NCBI RefSeq assembly: GCF_000005505.3
Contig: NC_016132.3
Coordinates: 17,412,501 to 17,476,500, forward strand
From: Brachypodium distachyon
Taxonomy: Eukaryota; Streptophyta; Magnoliopsida; Poales; Poaceae
Reading direction: 5' to 3'
DNA length: 64,000 nt
The notes beneath the pieces are model-generated. The model saw only the letters and a list, made by a program, of their open reading frames with translations, was not told the DNA's origin and did not search any database. The number at the start of each line of letters is the position of its first letter. The first letter of the stretch is position 1. Shown here one piece after another: positions 27,414-38,689 of the stretch. The translations under genes and the position numbers were made by a program.

Positions 27414-28443
27414 TTGGGTTAGGCCCAAGGCCCAATCTGAAATTAATTTCTAGAAAATCTCAAAAACCCATTCATATAGTGGGATGAGGAAGTGGGAATA
27501 GTCCCACATTGCTAGTTTAGGGGGAGTTGGACCAATATATAAGGTATGTTGTTTCTCACCTCTTGAGCAAGTGAGCAAGGGAAATCCCTACGCGCGCTCC
27601 TCCTCCTCCTCCGCTCGCCGCGCCGCGCCGCGCCGCGCCGCGTTTCGTGGATCGAGATCGAGATCGAGATCGAGATCGAGTTCGAGTTCGAGCCGCGGAG
27701 TCGGTTTTGGTTTCCTAAACCGAATCGAAGTCCGCCTGCGTGCCTATATAATAAGACTACCCCGGCCTCCGGAAAAACGACGCCATAACCCTAGCCGTCA
27801 CGCCCACGATCCAATCTCGTTGTTCGCTGCCAACTGCTGCTCCATCCCGTCGACTGCGTGCACAGATCGCCGGGAGAGCAGGCCTCCGGAACCCCGACCT
27901 TCGAGATCCTGCCCGGGAGACGGTCGATAAGGTTTTTGGGGAGCGTTCTCACGCGACTGCTCGCTTCTTCACGTCTCTGTTTCGTCGGCATCTTCATCAC
28001 CAATGGCCGACGACCTCGGAGATCCCGCGGCTCAGGCTGCCGCTTTAGCTCAGCAGCAGCAGGCTGCACAACTCCAAGCACAGCAGCAGGCTGCCCAACT
28101 CCAAGCCCAGGCAACTGCTGCTGCACAGGCGCAAGCGCAGGCACTGGCCGCTGCTCAGGAGGTAGTCAAGGCTGCAGCTGCTGCCGGCGTGAACATCGAC
28201 GCCACCGGACTCGTCACCGACCTCAACAAACAAACACAAGAAAAGAGCACAGCACCGTACGTAATCTGCTCTTTCTTGCTGATTTTGATTAGTAGTTCTA
28301 TTATTCATGCCGTGAAATTAGATGAGTTTTATTGCTGTGCGTTGCTATTTAATTTGTCTAGTTTGCATGATATAATGTGCTACATGTTTTACACACTGTC
28401 TTTCTGGATTAAATATTCATCGAAATTACCTGATTATTCAACA
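27414..28443 (+). repeat. 3' LTR of the Copia element
   Basis: 1030 bp. It differs from the 5' LTR mainly by expanded short repeats: CCGCG units near 27616-27642 and GAGATC units near 27651-27680. The open Gln/Ala-rich frame (from 28003) is kept here too. Confidence 0.95.
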
Positions 28444-28448
28444 AAAAT

Positions 28449-30473
28449 TGTCCTCTCTTAGTTTTCTTAGCTCACCGTGTCACTTACATAAGACAAAAAA
28501 ATTGTGCCATACAGTGGGTCATACTTTAATAGTCTTTAGCAATTGCTGCTTCCATGCATCCTGGTGATTAAATTCTGGTTACAAGATGTGGCTAAAAGAT
28601 GATATATGGTACTCCCTACATCCCATATTGAGTGCCTTAAATTTGTCTAAATATGAACGTATCTGTATACTACAATACGTCTAAATACATGTAATATTTT
28701 GTCACTTAATATGGGACGGAGGAAGTATTAAAATAGAGACAATTTTTTTACCTTAAATGCTAAGTTCCATGAAACAGAAAATGTCTCATTCATCTTCACC
28801 AGAGAAGCAACCTACCCACCTAGCTCCTGTTTTCTACGCCAATTCCCCTCTTATCTGGTGACCTATCCGGTTCGTTAGTTGTATATCTCCATGGGGAAGT
28901 CTCTACGGCGAAAGCGACGTCGATGTGGAATATACTCACGCAAATATTGTTGTTGTGGTGTGGCTGACGTGATCGATGCCGGTGAGCATGCAGTATTTTG
29001 GTCTCGCGGATTGGTAGTTCCTGATTTGGCCGATTGTCATCTGGCGCTATGGGGGTCTCGAGGTTGTTTTGGTCAATTTATTTCTCATTTTGTTCTTTTA
29101 TGCTTTGGTCTTCTTCCTCGACAATATGCCCGATAAAACAATGGTTCGACAACTAGCCTTGCAGCGGGTGCACCGTATGTGGCCATAACGAGTTCAACAA
29201 CCTTAGGTTTCTCACCTATTGGATTGTGCGGCTCATGTGGATATTCAAAAATTCTGAGTTCAGTCTAATTTCTATAGATCCAGAGATTTGGTCTTCTATA
29301 GTTTCCTCATGGAAGTCATTATGGAATTCAAGTTGCGAAATTTTTCCTCCTTCGAAGGCTGTTTGGTGTGAGAACGAAGGATACAGAAAGCAGGGATGGT
29401 CTCATGGTCTCCAAGCTCACCAAGGGTGAGATCCTGATGCTTAATATAGGACTATGTCAACAGGTGTTCGTGTGGTTGCTGTTAAGAACGACCTTGCCAA
29501 GCTTCAGCTCACTGCATTCGGCTCGACAGAACGACAGTTTGTAAGATAGAGGCGAAACGTGGGAGGGCAGAGCTCCTAGGCAGAGTTTTTGTGAGGTGGA
29601 GGAGAAAACATGTGTTCGGAAATCTTGTTTCCTGGTTTTCCCTGGATTTGTTACACTACTAGTTTGCTTTATCTGAATTTTGGAAGCTATTTTACCATTG
29701 ATGTGGTTAATAGGCGAGGAACCTACTACATTGATTCAGTTTTACCTAATCGTCTTGCCTATGTCTTTGACTCCAATCACTCCATTACGCTAATTTTGCC
29801 TGCATCTTCGCTTCCATTGTGTCATTGAGCACATTTCATTTTAAGGAGTATTAAAGCCTAATTTCACTCAGCTGTTGCATTGGATCGAGTATCAGGAATG
29901 CCCAGATGTGTATTTTCCATGTGAAGAACTGAATTCTAGAATGCCTTTTGGATTCTGAACTTCAAACTGAAATTCAATCTTGTGAAATTTTAACAACTTC
30001 TAGGCCTCAGTCGGAACCATAGTGGAAAGGTCTTGCAAGTTTCTTCCTGGCACAAAATGATAAATACATCCCATATTTCTAAAAGATACGTGGACACTGC
30101 ACTGAAATGAGATTAATTGCATGAAGCTGTCAACAATCTAGCACCAGAGCCGCAAGTGAATCTAGGATCACAAATCCTAGACAACTCTCGACATATATAC
30201 ATAACAAAAGAAAAAGAAAAAGACTATCTAAATATCCAAATCCTCGTCTACTTGGACGCATCAGTTTCTGAAGAAGCAGATAGTCCATTTAATTTGCCCC
30301 TGATAGGCAAAATGCACTGGACCTTACAGTCAGAAGTACATCACAACAAACACGGCATCAATCAGGTCTACACTTGTAAAACCGTAAGGCCGCTGTTGAG
30401 CCCGAAAATTTAGCTGACGCTGTTACACTTTGTTTGAGAGGTACCTTAGAGTGTATGAGCTGTGCATGCATGT
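28449..30473. other. Intergenic stretch, no supported gene
   Basis: Apart from a MITE at 28612 I see no complete gene. Frames at 28879-29136 and 29610-29828 have no domains, and the composition looks like degraded repeat. The 3' UTR of the VOZ gene probably covers part of the right-hand end. Confidence 0.5.
28612..28725. mobile_element. Stowaway-type MITE
   Basis: Complementary ends CTCCCTACATCCCATATTG and inverse (ATGGGACGGAGGAAG), flanked by TA. Interior AGTGCCTTAAATTTGTC differs from the 6031/18428 subfamily. Confidence 0.85.
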
Positions 30474-33400
30474 TTAAGCCCCGTCACTTGGGTTCCAAGG
30501 AAAGTGGCTTTTCTCGGCAGGGTAACCATATGGAAGATGAGGTCCATACATGACATTCTCATTAAGAAATGCCATCTCATCCACCTGTGACACCGCTTGA
30601 GAAGCATTTGAAGTATTGGCTTGATTGGGGATGTTGAGAGACACTGTTTCATAAGCATTTGAAGCACTGGCTTGATTGGGGGCGTTGCGAGTTGGATATG
30701 TGTTTGCATTGCTATCCTTTTGATTAGCTTTTGTCTTGCTCCTAGCAGCCCGTTTGTTATCCACGGGACTGTCTGCACTAAGCTTGACCATTTGCTGCTG
30801 GATTTCGTTGAGTGAACTACTAGCCAATTTTGATTTAACACTCCGTTTAGCATCAGAAGACTTGAACTCAAGCCTGTACAAGGCCAGAGCATTGGAATCG
30901 TTGATCTCATACTCAAAAAGATGCCACTCATAGTTGCTGGATGGTTGTGGGTCCATGTAATAAGATTTTTTCTGACCCCCAAAGTCTTTCATGACCTGTT
31001 TCCTTGACTCATGCCACCCACGGCCGCCGTAATCTGGCAATGACCTCTGCTTCCGGTTGCCGCTCTCGAATGCCCTTCTTGGTCTGTCAAAGAACAACCA
31101 TTCTCTAAGAGATTCACCCTCAAGAAGAGAAAGATCAAAAAGTTCTGCAAAAACAGCAGGGGAGCAACAATTAGCACGAGAATTTGCTAATATATTCATT
31201 AAAATTTTGTTGCTGATATCACAGTTCAGCTAAAATGCTAATACATCATAACCAAACGTACCAGGCGCATTCCAAGGTGATTTTGACGTAGCAGCTCCTT
31301 CACAGACAGGAATGCCAACATTTTTTCCTTGAACTTTTGCACAGAGAGCATCAAATAGGGGGCCATCTTTCAAATCAATACCCCTTGGACGCATCACAGG
31401 CCTTGTCCCTTGAAGACCATCATCATTCAAAGCCAAACCGGCATGGTAAGGGTTGCAATAATCTTGACACTCTTCTGAACCTCGGACAGGTCGACCACAG
31501 TCCCAGAGTGCACACTTTGGTCCCAAGTATTGAGAAGGTGACGGACACATTGTTGTGAGCAAGTCTGACATGTGGAAAAGAACATCTCCAGTATTTTGCA
31601 CAGAGTTATTTGCATCAATATATGAATTAGGAAGTTCAAGATCTAGTGGCAAATTGAATTGTTGATGTTCCAGCTGACCAATCCCTTGCAGGTTACTGAG
31701 GCTATCTGGGTTTGACCCATGAAGAAAGTCATCAATACTGAGTTCATGATCTATATAGTACATCTGCAATCAAATACAAGACAAAAGCCCATCAAAGCTA
31801 TAAATTAGAAAAAGAAAAATTAACATGAGAAGGCGTTATAAGTTACAACCATCAGACAGACCAAAAGTTATGCACTGAGCCACTGACAACAGCATACATG
31901 GACATATTGGCCTGACCAGCACTTTCTTTGATACGCAATTTTACAGGCATAATGAATAATGAGAAGTGGTACCACCACAAACACATCAGAATACATGTGT
32001 TTATCATATCAGGAGGAAACTCTAATTCAGGCACCAAACAATTTGGGCAAGAAACAAAACATTTGCACAAATAAAATAAACCTACAAAATCTCATTCACC
32101 AGAGATATGAAGTCATCAAGCAAGGCCTAAACATTTTATCTTCGGGAAACCATCATCAATTCACATTTATAACAATGTTAGCCACCAAACTAAACCATAC
32201 TATTGTGACCTATGTTCCTCAGAAGGTTACACAACCTCCTCATATACCAACACATTTCTCTATGCTGACATATTGAAGTACTCCCTCCGTTCCTAAATAC
32301 TTGTCAGAATCTCCAGTATTGGACACTCAAGCTCTAAACGTTTTGTCAGAATCTCCTCTAAAGGTACGTTGTTATTCTATGGTTTTGGGTCTATACTTAT
32401 ACAACAAACAACACATACATCACATAATTCTTAACAAAAGTGGCGGATAAAACCAATAACAGGGCCATAAGTAGTCCAAGCCAACAGCATGCAGGACTGC
32501 TACCTAAATATAGTGGTACAGGAAAAGAACTGAATAAGTTTGTTGGCTGAATCCCAATTAAACACATATAGAATTGTAATTCAAATATTTTTAGAATAAC
32601 TAACAGTACTTGAACAAAAATACCAATCTTCTATTTGGTCCAAAGTCCAAATAGTTATGAATAAAGAATACTGTGTCCACTAGCAAAATATCCCACAGCA
32701 AAACCTTGATCATTCCTGTGGGTTATACTCGATGCAACAAATTTTGCATGCTACGAAGGATCGTGTGAAAATCACAATGTTCCAGAGCAGGATAGAGCTA
32801 ATTGGCAAGGATTGAACTCCACGAACAATAACGGTTAGCCACTTCCCGACGAAGTACTAGTAGTCTAAACCGCATGTTCCTTCACATGATTGATGCCACA
32901 AACACAATTCCTACAGCATTCATCAAGTACATTACCTGCTCATGGAACAACGCATTCGCAACATCAGATACTTCTCCCGCACAATCTCCTTGCATTCCCT
33001 GGCCCAGGGATTGCTGCGGTGCAGTAGCGCCCCCGGCGACAGGGCTCCCCTGTACTTGCAGGTCGGGATTGAGATTCTGATCGTTCTGTCCGAGCCCGTG
33101 ACTCTGACGAGAGGGCTGCATCACCAAGGGCAATCGGGGGATCATCAGCTTGCTGGTAGCGTCGTCCTCCTCCTCAACCGCCAGTTGCAGCATCCGCAGC
33201 GTCTCCGACGGCGGATCCGAGACCGCACGATTGTTCCCCTGAGAGTTCTGCAACGGACCAGGAGACCAGTCAGAGACAGCAAACCCGGCAACACTGATCT
33301 AAGGGCAGGTTAGGGTTTGGAGAGGTACCTGGAGGGACGAGGCGGGAGAGGCGACGTTGAGCTCTGCCCGCCACTCACGGAGCATCTGGTGGACCTGCTC

Positions 33401-33592
33401 CTCGAGGACGGCGGCGTCAGCGGAGCGACTCTCCTTTCGGGCGGACTGGAGGCCGGAGAAGATCTCCTGGAGGTCGTCCACCCGGGTCTTGGCGCGGTCG
33501 CGGAACTGTCGCGACGACGAGCGAGGGCCCTTGCCCGTCCCGGAGCCGCCGCCGGCACCGGCACCGGCACCGCCAGTCGGATCGCCCGCCAT
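30474..33592 (-). CDS. VOZ transcription factor (vascular plant one-zinc-finger)
   Basis: Plant-specific zinc-finger/NAC-related factor. VOZ proteins act in phytochrome signalling, flowering and stress, and bind a GCGTN7ACGC palindrome. Four coding exons join in frame: 33592-33329, 33247-32936, 31763-31262 and 31144-30474, giving 582 aa with canonical splice sites. The N-terminus is Gly/Ala-rich followed by a coiled helix ([18 protein letters not shown]). The zinc-coordinating block starts at about residue 276 ([12 protein letters not shown], then CQDYCNPYH), and the VOZ DNA-binding region continues through [20 protein letters not shown], the junction of exons 3 and 4, to [18 protein letters not shown] and [11 protein letters not shown]. 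The C-terminal 150 residues are Asn/Ser/Ala-rich, a likely flexible region. It is similar in length to other grass VOZ proteins and appears intact. Confidence 0.96.
32279..32360. mobile_element. Truncated Stowaway-like fragment
   Basis: Starts CTCCCTCCGTTCCTAAATACTTGTCAG but no matching inverted end is found. TGTCAGAATCTCC recurs twice within 50 bases. It lies in the VOZ intron between exons 2 and 3. Confidence 0.5.
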
Positions 33593-33839
33593 CGTCCCCG
33601 ATCAACGCGGCGTTGGTGCGGCTGCGGCGATTGGGGGTGGGGATTGATTCGTCTTTCAAGTTTTTTTTTAGTTTGCTTAGCAAAGGATGATTTCCTTCGT
33701 TTATTTTATCTCTCTGATGTTATTTTTTTTACTAGCCAAATGCACGCGCACAACGGAATTAAAAATACACATATTACATGTTTGATTTTTAAAAATACGG
33801 AGTATTTATGTTCGTGATTTTTTAATTTTATGTTAAATA

Positions 33840-33950
33840 CTCCCTGCGTCCCAAATTAGCTTACGTGAATTTGTATAGATTCTTATATAAATCGCGGATT
33901 TGTATATGTTCTTATACAAATCCACATCAGTTAATTCGGAACGGAGGGAG
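33840..33950. mobile_element. Stowaway-type MITE
   Basis: Ends CTCCCTGCGTCCCAAATTA and inverse (TAATTCGGAACGGAGGGAG), TA on both sides, 111 bp. The interior has a repeated TTGTATA(G/T)(A/G)TTCTTATA motif. It lies about 250 bp upstream of the VOZ start. Confidence 0.88.
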
Positions 33951-33952
33951 TA

Positions 33953-36716
33953 TTCTCAGAATTCCTATCTGAAAAAACAACTATCTTACAAATATATGCT
34001 GAACAAATCGATTATAATCACAATAGCGTGATACATTTATACCATATCGAATGGGTGGCAATAACAAGTTAGGAAGTAGGGTAAACAGACAAACTTAAAT
34101 CTTTGTAAGTGTAAAGTTAAAGAAAATGCTTTCACTTGTTCGTCTTCTTTTTTTTTGGACCGCAGTCATCACAAAGCATGATACGACACAAATGGTTTTT
34201 CTAAATAAATTTTTGACAGACCTAAGGGCAAAATGCAATCTTAGTTTGCAAAGAATTCTCCCTCATTCGAATTTAAGCCGTTCACTAAATTTTAGGAATC
34301 AAAATTATAGTTATTTCTCTGTCTTAACTATGACGACTATTTATTTCTTGTCTCTTGATTTTCAAATCAAGAATAATTGTCTTGCATGTATCGATTCATT
34401 TTTTTTTCTTTGTACAAATATTTTACCTCAATATCAATGTTTGAAAGTGTTTTCCGACTTATTAGTCATCATCCTTTTATTGTACCTTGATCATAGCATT
34501 TTTCAAAATGTGTCTTGAAAATCCAAACGGACACCATCTTCGGCACACGTAAATTTGACTACTACTTCCGTCACCAAACTACAGTAGTGAGAAATGTAAC
34601 CTCGTGGAAAGACCCGTTCGGTCCAAGTCTGAGACGACATTCAATTGACCCCACGAAGATCACTCTAGAAGTGACTCACAAAGACTCATTCGGGCCGAGC
34701 ATTTGGATAACGACCCCTCTAACCATTTCCTAACATAGGACTGAGTTGCATCTGTGGAGTCGATTGAACCATTCAAATAACATCGGCGGGTCAACTTTGT
34801 CCAAATATATGGCGACAGTCATGTACGCCTTATTTTACGCATTAATTTATCATCAAGCATTGCTTCCCCAAAATGGCAGAACGAAAAACAGGAAGGGACA
34901 AACCGTGCGTTTATACGTAGTAGTACCTAAACGTAGACAAAATATTGTTCCGCGAAATCAGAAAATGGACTAGATGAATACGGGCCCATAGTAGGCCCAT
35001 GTTTCATCCTGCATCAAAGTTGGGCCGGACTCGCGGATTGAACCGTCGCCCCCACACGGCGCCAGCCCCTGCCCCAACTCACGCAGCCCACCGCTCCTCC
35101 GTTCGCCGCGACGAACGAGCTTCCTCGCCGGCGCGGCGGGTCTGTGCTGCCAACTCAGGCCGCCCGATTGGGCGGGCTCCGAGCTGCCGAGGTCGAGGCT
35201 TTACATGAGGCTGCGCGCCACCGTTCGCACCGGTCGGTCCGTCCGCGGCTGCTGCCGTGGCGCGGGGGAGGAGCTGCCTCTCCGACCCGGCGGACTCCTG
35301 CACCTAGGGGCTAGGGCATTTCACAGTAAGTGATTGTCTGGTTCTATTTTATACTGGTTTAGATTTGATTTGACGGTGTTGCATGAGTGGATATCTGGCC
35401 ATCCTAGTCACTGTCTCGCCCTGACGCCCTGTGTCCTGAATTTCAGTTTAGCTCATAAACCTTTACCGTATGTTCACCAACCACTTGCAGGTTGTTTTGA
35501 TTTTTACTGCGTGGATGACTGGACATGTTTTCACCCTAGTCCTACTGTCTTACCGTATGTTGATAAGAACCATTTGCAGATTGTTTTGATTTTGACGGCG
35601 TGGATGAGTGGACATTTGTTCACCCTAGTCCTACAGTCCTACTGTCTGAAATCTGAGCAAGTGTTCTCAATTTAGTTACATAAACCTTTACCATGTTTTA
35701 GGCAAAACTCGTTGGTTATAGCTCATTTCTTGAATAGCTTCCTGTAAGTGACGATAAAATAAGGAAAGCATTCTATGTGCGTTTGTTTACGACTCCTGCC
35801 TGACGCTCCAGATGGGGGCAATTTTAAAAAACTGCCTATAAATTGTGCAGGACTATTTCGGTGAATTGGCCGCCCGTGTCCATTCTATGTCAAATTGGTC
35901 ACCTGAATCTACTTCTGCTATCTGCATGTACAAACTTACAGAATTGACACCCAAATTTGACTCAGGTTCGACGCCTCTGTCCATGTGACTAACACTGTGC
36001 CCTTGGCTAATTTATGAAGAGCAAACTGTACCGCCACCCAATAGATAAGATGTAGACAGCATTGATGTCACAGCTACAAATGCTGTTAGAAAGTGTTTTT
36101 TTTATTTGGGGCGTGAGAATCGTGCCTTGGCCATGTGATAAGACAGCGGTGTGTATCATGAATTTAAATCATTGTTGCAGAATTAATCTATTTCTTAAGG
36201 TGTGGAATTTGGTACTATGCTCCGGAGATAATTTTCCTGCCAAGTGCTTATCTTTTTTGGTTTCAAGTATACGTGTTTACAAAAGAAAAGATGTGCAAAA
36301 ATTCGTTAGATTTTGCAGAAATATGTCTTCCAGTGTTTAAAAGAACAAATTCGAGAGTAGGACATGATATTTAAATGTTTAAAAAAGAAGTGGAGGTAAA
36401 CATCAAAATTCTTCTCTGCACATCCTGTCAATACACATCTTTTTCTTTTTGAGAATTCAACAGGCAATAATTTTTATTGTCTTCTACATTAATCTTGCCT
36501 GTGATGTAGAAATATGGATATTATCACTGTAATAAATGCAAACCTAAGTTTATCTCAAATACCTTGACTCAATCCTGGCACATAAATGTCATATCATATT
36601 ATCATCCTTACATAACTTATTGCACAACGCCCTACCTATTTTTTTAGATCAACAGGCTTATCGCCCTGTTCCATTTCCAAAGCAAGGCCCTACCTTGTGC
36701 TAACCATGTCGAGTTT
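33953..36716. other. Intergenic region; left part of OMT block A
   Basis: No gene is supported. From about 34928 the sequence is collinear with 42268 onward, marking the start of the OMT block duplication. A GC-rich exon-like island (about 35040-35330) ends CACA/GTAAGTG, and a diverged internal duplication of about 100 bp built on CACCCTAGTCCTAC lies at about 35460-35640. Confidence 0.6.
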
Positions 36717-36726
36717 GTATATATAT
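36717..36726 (+). promoter_or_regulatory. TATA box of OMT1
   Basis: TATATATATA about 55 bases before the ATG at 36781. The same TATATATAGATCAAC context is kept upstream of the block B copy (about 44634-44648). Confidence 0.6.
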
Positions 36727-36780
36727 AGATCAACCTGGCATGTGTCCAATCAACCCACAACAAAACAGAGCTCAACAAAA

Positions 36781-38064
36781 ATGGCACCCACCGAAGTCAA
36801 GCATAGCTCTCAGGATTTGCTCCAGGCTCAAGTTGACCTTTGGCACCACGCATTGGGGTTTGTCAAGTCCATGGCACTCAAATGTGCAATGGAACTGCAA
36901 ATCCCCAACACCATCCAACACCATGGTGGGGCTATGACCCCTTCGGAGCTGGCCACAAAGATCGGGCTCCATCCGTCTAAGCTTCCCCGCTTACGACGAC
37001 TAATGCGTGTGCTCACCGTATCAGGCATCTTTGTTGTCCATGAAGCAGCCTCCGCAGACAAGGAGGCTGTGTACGGGCTTACCCCAACCACATGCCTCCT
37101 TGTTAGCGATGAAGTTAAATCAAACTTATTTCCCATTGTGACTTTGATGCTTGATTCAACTGTCATTACCCCTTTCTTTGGCATGCACTCATGGTTCCTA
37201 GATGAGCATTCCGTGTCCATGTTCAAAAAGGCTCATGGCGTTACCTTTTGGGAGATGGCTGACCAGGATAATACTTACAACCAGCTAATCAATAATGCAA
37301 TGGTTTCTGATAGTAACTTTCTCATGGATATCATCTTGAGGGAGTGTGGTGATGTATTTGTTGGAATAAACTCACTTATTGATGTCGCTGGAGGCCATGG
37401 TGGAGCTGCCAGGGCAATTGCGAAGGCGTTCCCGCAAATGAAATGCACCGTTTTGGATCTTCCCCACGTGGTTGCAAATGCTCCTTCTGATGAGCATGTG
37501 CCCTTTATTTCTGGGGATATGTTCGAGTACATTCCACCAGCGAATGCTCTTTTCCTGAAGGTACACCCTTTAGATTTTTCTTCTTCTCTTTGCGCACATC
37601 CTCATTTTACAATAGGCTCTCATAAAGTGTGTATTTAGCTGCTTATACATATCAATTAAACCACTTAAGTAAGCAAACTAGTTTTTTTATGACAAAACTC
37701 AATGGTTTTTAATATTATAGGGACTAATGGTAATTTCATTTTCTTCTGTTGATGTACATCTTAGTGGGTTTTTCATGATTGGGGCGATGAAGACTGTGTC
37801 AAGATACTGAAAAAGTGCAAGGAAGCTATCCCTCCCAGAGATGCTGGTGGGAAAGTGATAATTGTAGATATGGTGGTTGGATCTGGGCCAGATGAGATAG
37901 TTACAAGGGAGACACAGGTTTTCTTTGATCTCTTTATTATGTATCTTGAGGGAATAGAGCGAGAGGAATTTGAGTGGAAAAAGATATTCATGGAAGCTGG
38001 GTTCACTGATTACAAAATTATATCAGTGCTGGGCGTTAGATCTGTTATTGAGCTCTACCCTTGA
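36781..38064 (+). CDS. S-adenosylmethionine-dependent O-methyltransferase (OMT1)
   Basis: Class II (COMT-like) plant OMT, which moves a methyl group from SAM to a hydroxyl of a phenolic or related substrate; substrate unknown. Exon 1 is 36781-37560 and exon 2 is 37765-38064, giving 359 aa. N-terminal dimerisation domain: residues 10-100 or so (HALGFVKSMALKCAMELQIP). The SAM-binding motif at 199-207 reads LIDVAGGHG, with Ala and His where most family members have Gly and Thr/Ser/Lys. KCTVLDLPHVV and GDMFE follow. The catalytic His is in FHDWGDED (His264). The intron sits just before this motif, the conserved grass position, with GT-AG ends. It resembles ZRP4-like monocot OMTs. An ATG at 36697 lies in frame upstream, but it falls before the TATA box and the protein start MAPTEVKHS matches the block B copy. 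Complete and apparently functional. Confidence 0.93.
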
Positions 38065-38475
38065 ACACGGTGAATAAATTACAGCGTAATCGGTGTTGTA
38101 TGTTCATAAACTGGCATGAACAGCATGTGTGCTGTCTTCTGATGTGCCTGTGTCTTGGTGTGAGTGTAATACGTTATTGTATGTTTGCAAGTCGTTGTGA
38201 TCCATAAGTTAGTGCTCTTACTACAAGACAAATATATGTGGCAGGTTATATAGAATCTGCCCTGGTAGTGTATATAAACTACCATCTGCAGCCTGGTGTA
38301 TTTTTAGTTTATGTTTATAATAAATAATGTCAAGATGATATGTGCCTGTTTCAGTGCCCACTCTCTTGTTATTCAGCGTTAATATATTGGTAAAACTGTG
38401 TATACATGATGAAATGAAAGTTTGTTTAAACACTTACGAATGATGTCTAGTTACATGTGAATTTTTATACTGTGA

Positions 38476-38688
38476 TGCATGTCTGTTTGACAACTAAGAA
38501 ATTCTACAGTTCCCTGCCAGCATGTAATCCATTAACGTATACTTTAGCAGTGTTGTATTTTCTGTCATTGATTTGCATCGGTGCATGTCTGTTTGACAAC
38601 TAAGAAATTCTACAGTTCCCTGCCAGCATGTAATCCATTAACGTATACTTTAGCAGTGTTGTATTTTCTGTCATTGATTTGCATCGGT
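38476..38688. repeat. Perfect 106-bp tandem duplication
   Basis: Two copies of a 106-bp unit starting GCATGTCTGTTTGACAAC, with no differences that I see, downstream of OMT1. I do not find it in block B, so it is probably recent. Confidence 0.92.
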
Positions 38689-38689
38689 A

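Larger units (their letters stand above)
21853..28443 (+). mobile_element. Full-length Ty1/Copia LTR retrotransposon
   Basis: A 6591-bp element flanked by the 5-bp target duplication AAAAT (21848-21852 and 28444-28448). LTRs start TGTTGGAATTTT and end TTCAGCA / TTCAACA. The internal order gag, protease, integrase, reverse transcriptase, RNase H is that of Copia. A polypurine tract (GTGGGGGA) ends just before the 3' LTR at 27414. I see no standard primer-binding site (TGG...) after the 5' LTR. The pol frame has two frameshifts and one stop, yet the LTRs are nearly identical, so this is a young but defective copy. Confidence 0.96.

Noticed and set aside
28879..29136. 85-aa frame with basic start (MGKSLRRKRRRC)
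   Set aside because: No homologous motif, repeat-like setting, no supporting splice structure.
33317..33817. 166-aa plus-strand frame opposite VOZ exon 1
   Set aside because: Antisense shadow of a GC-rich coding exon.
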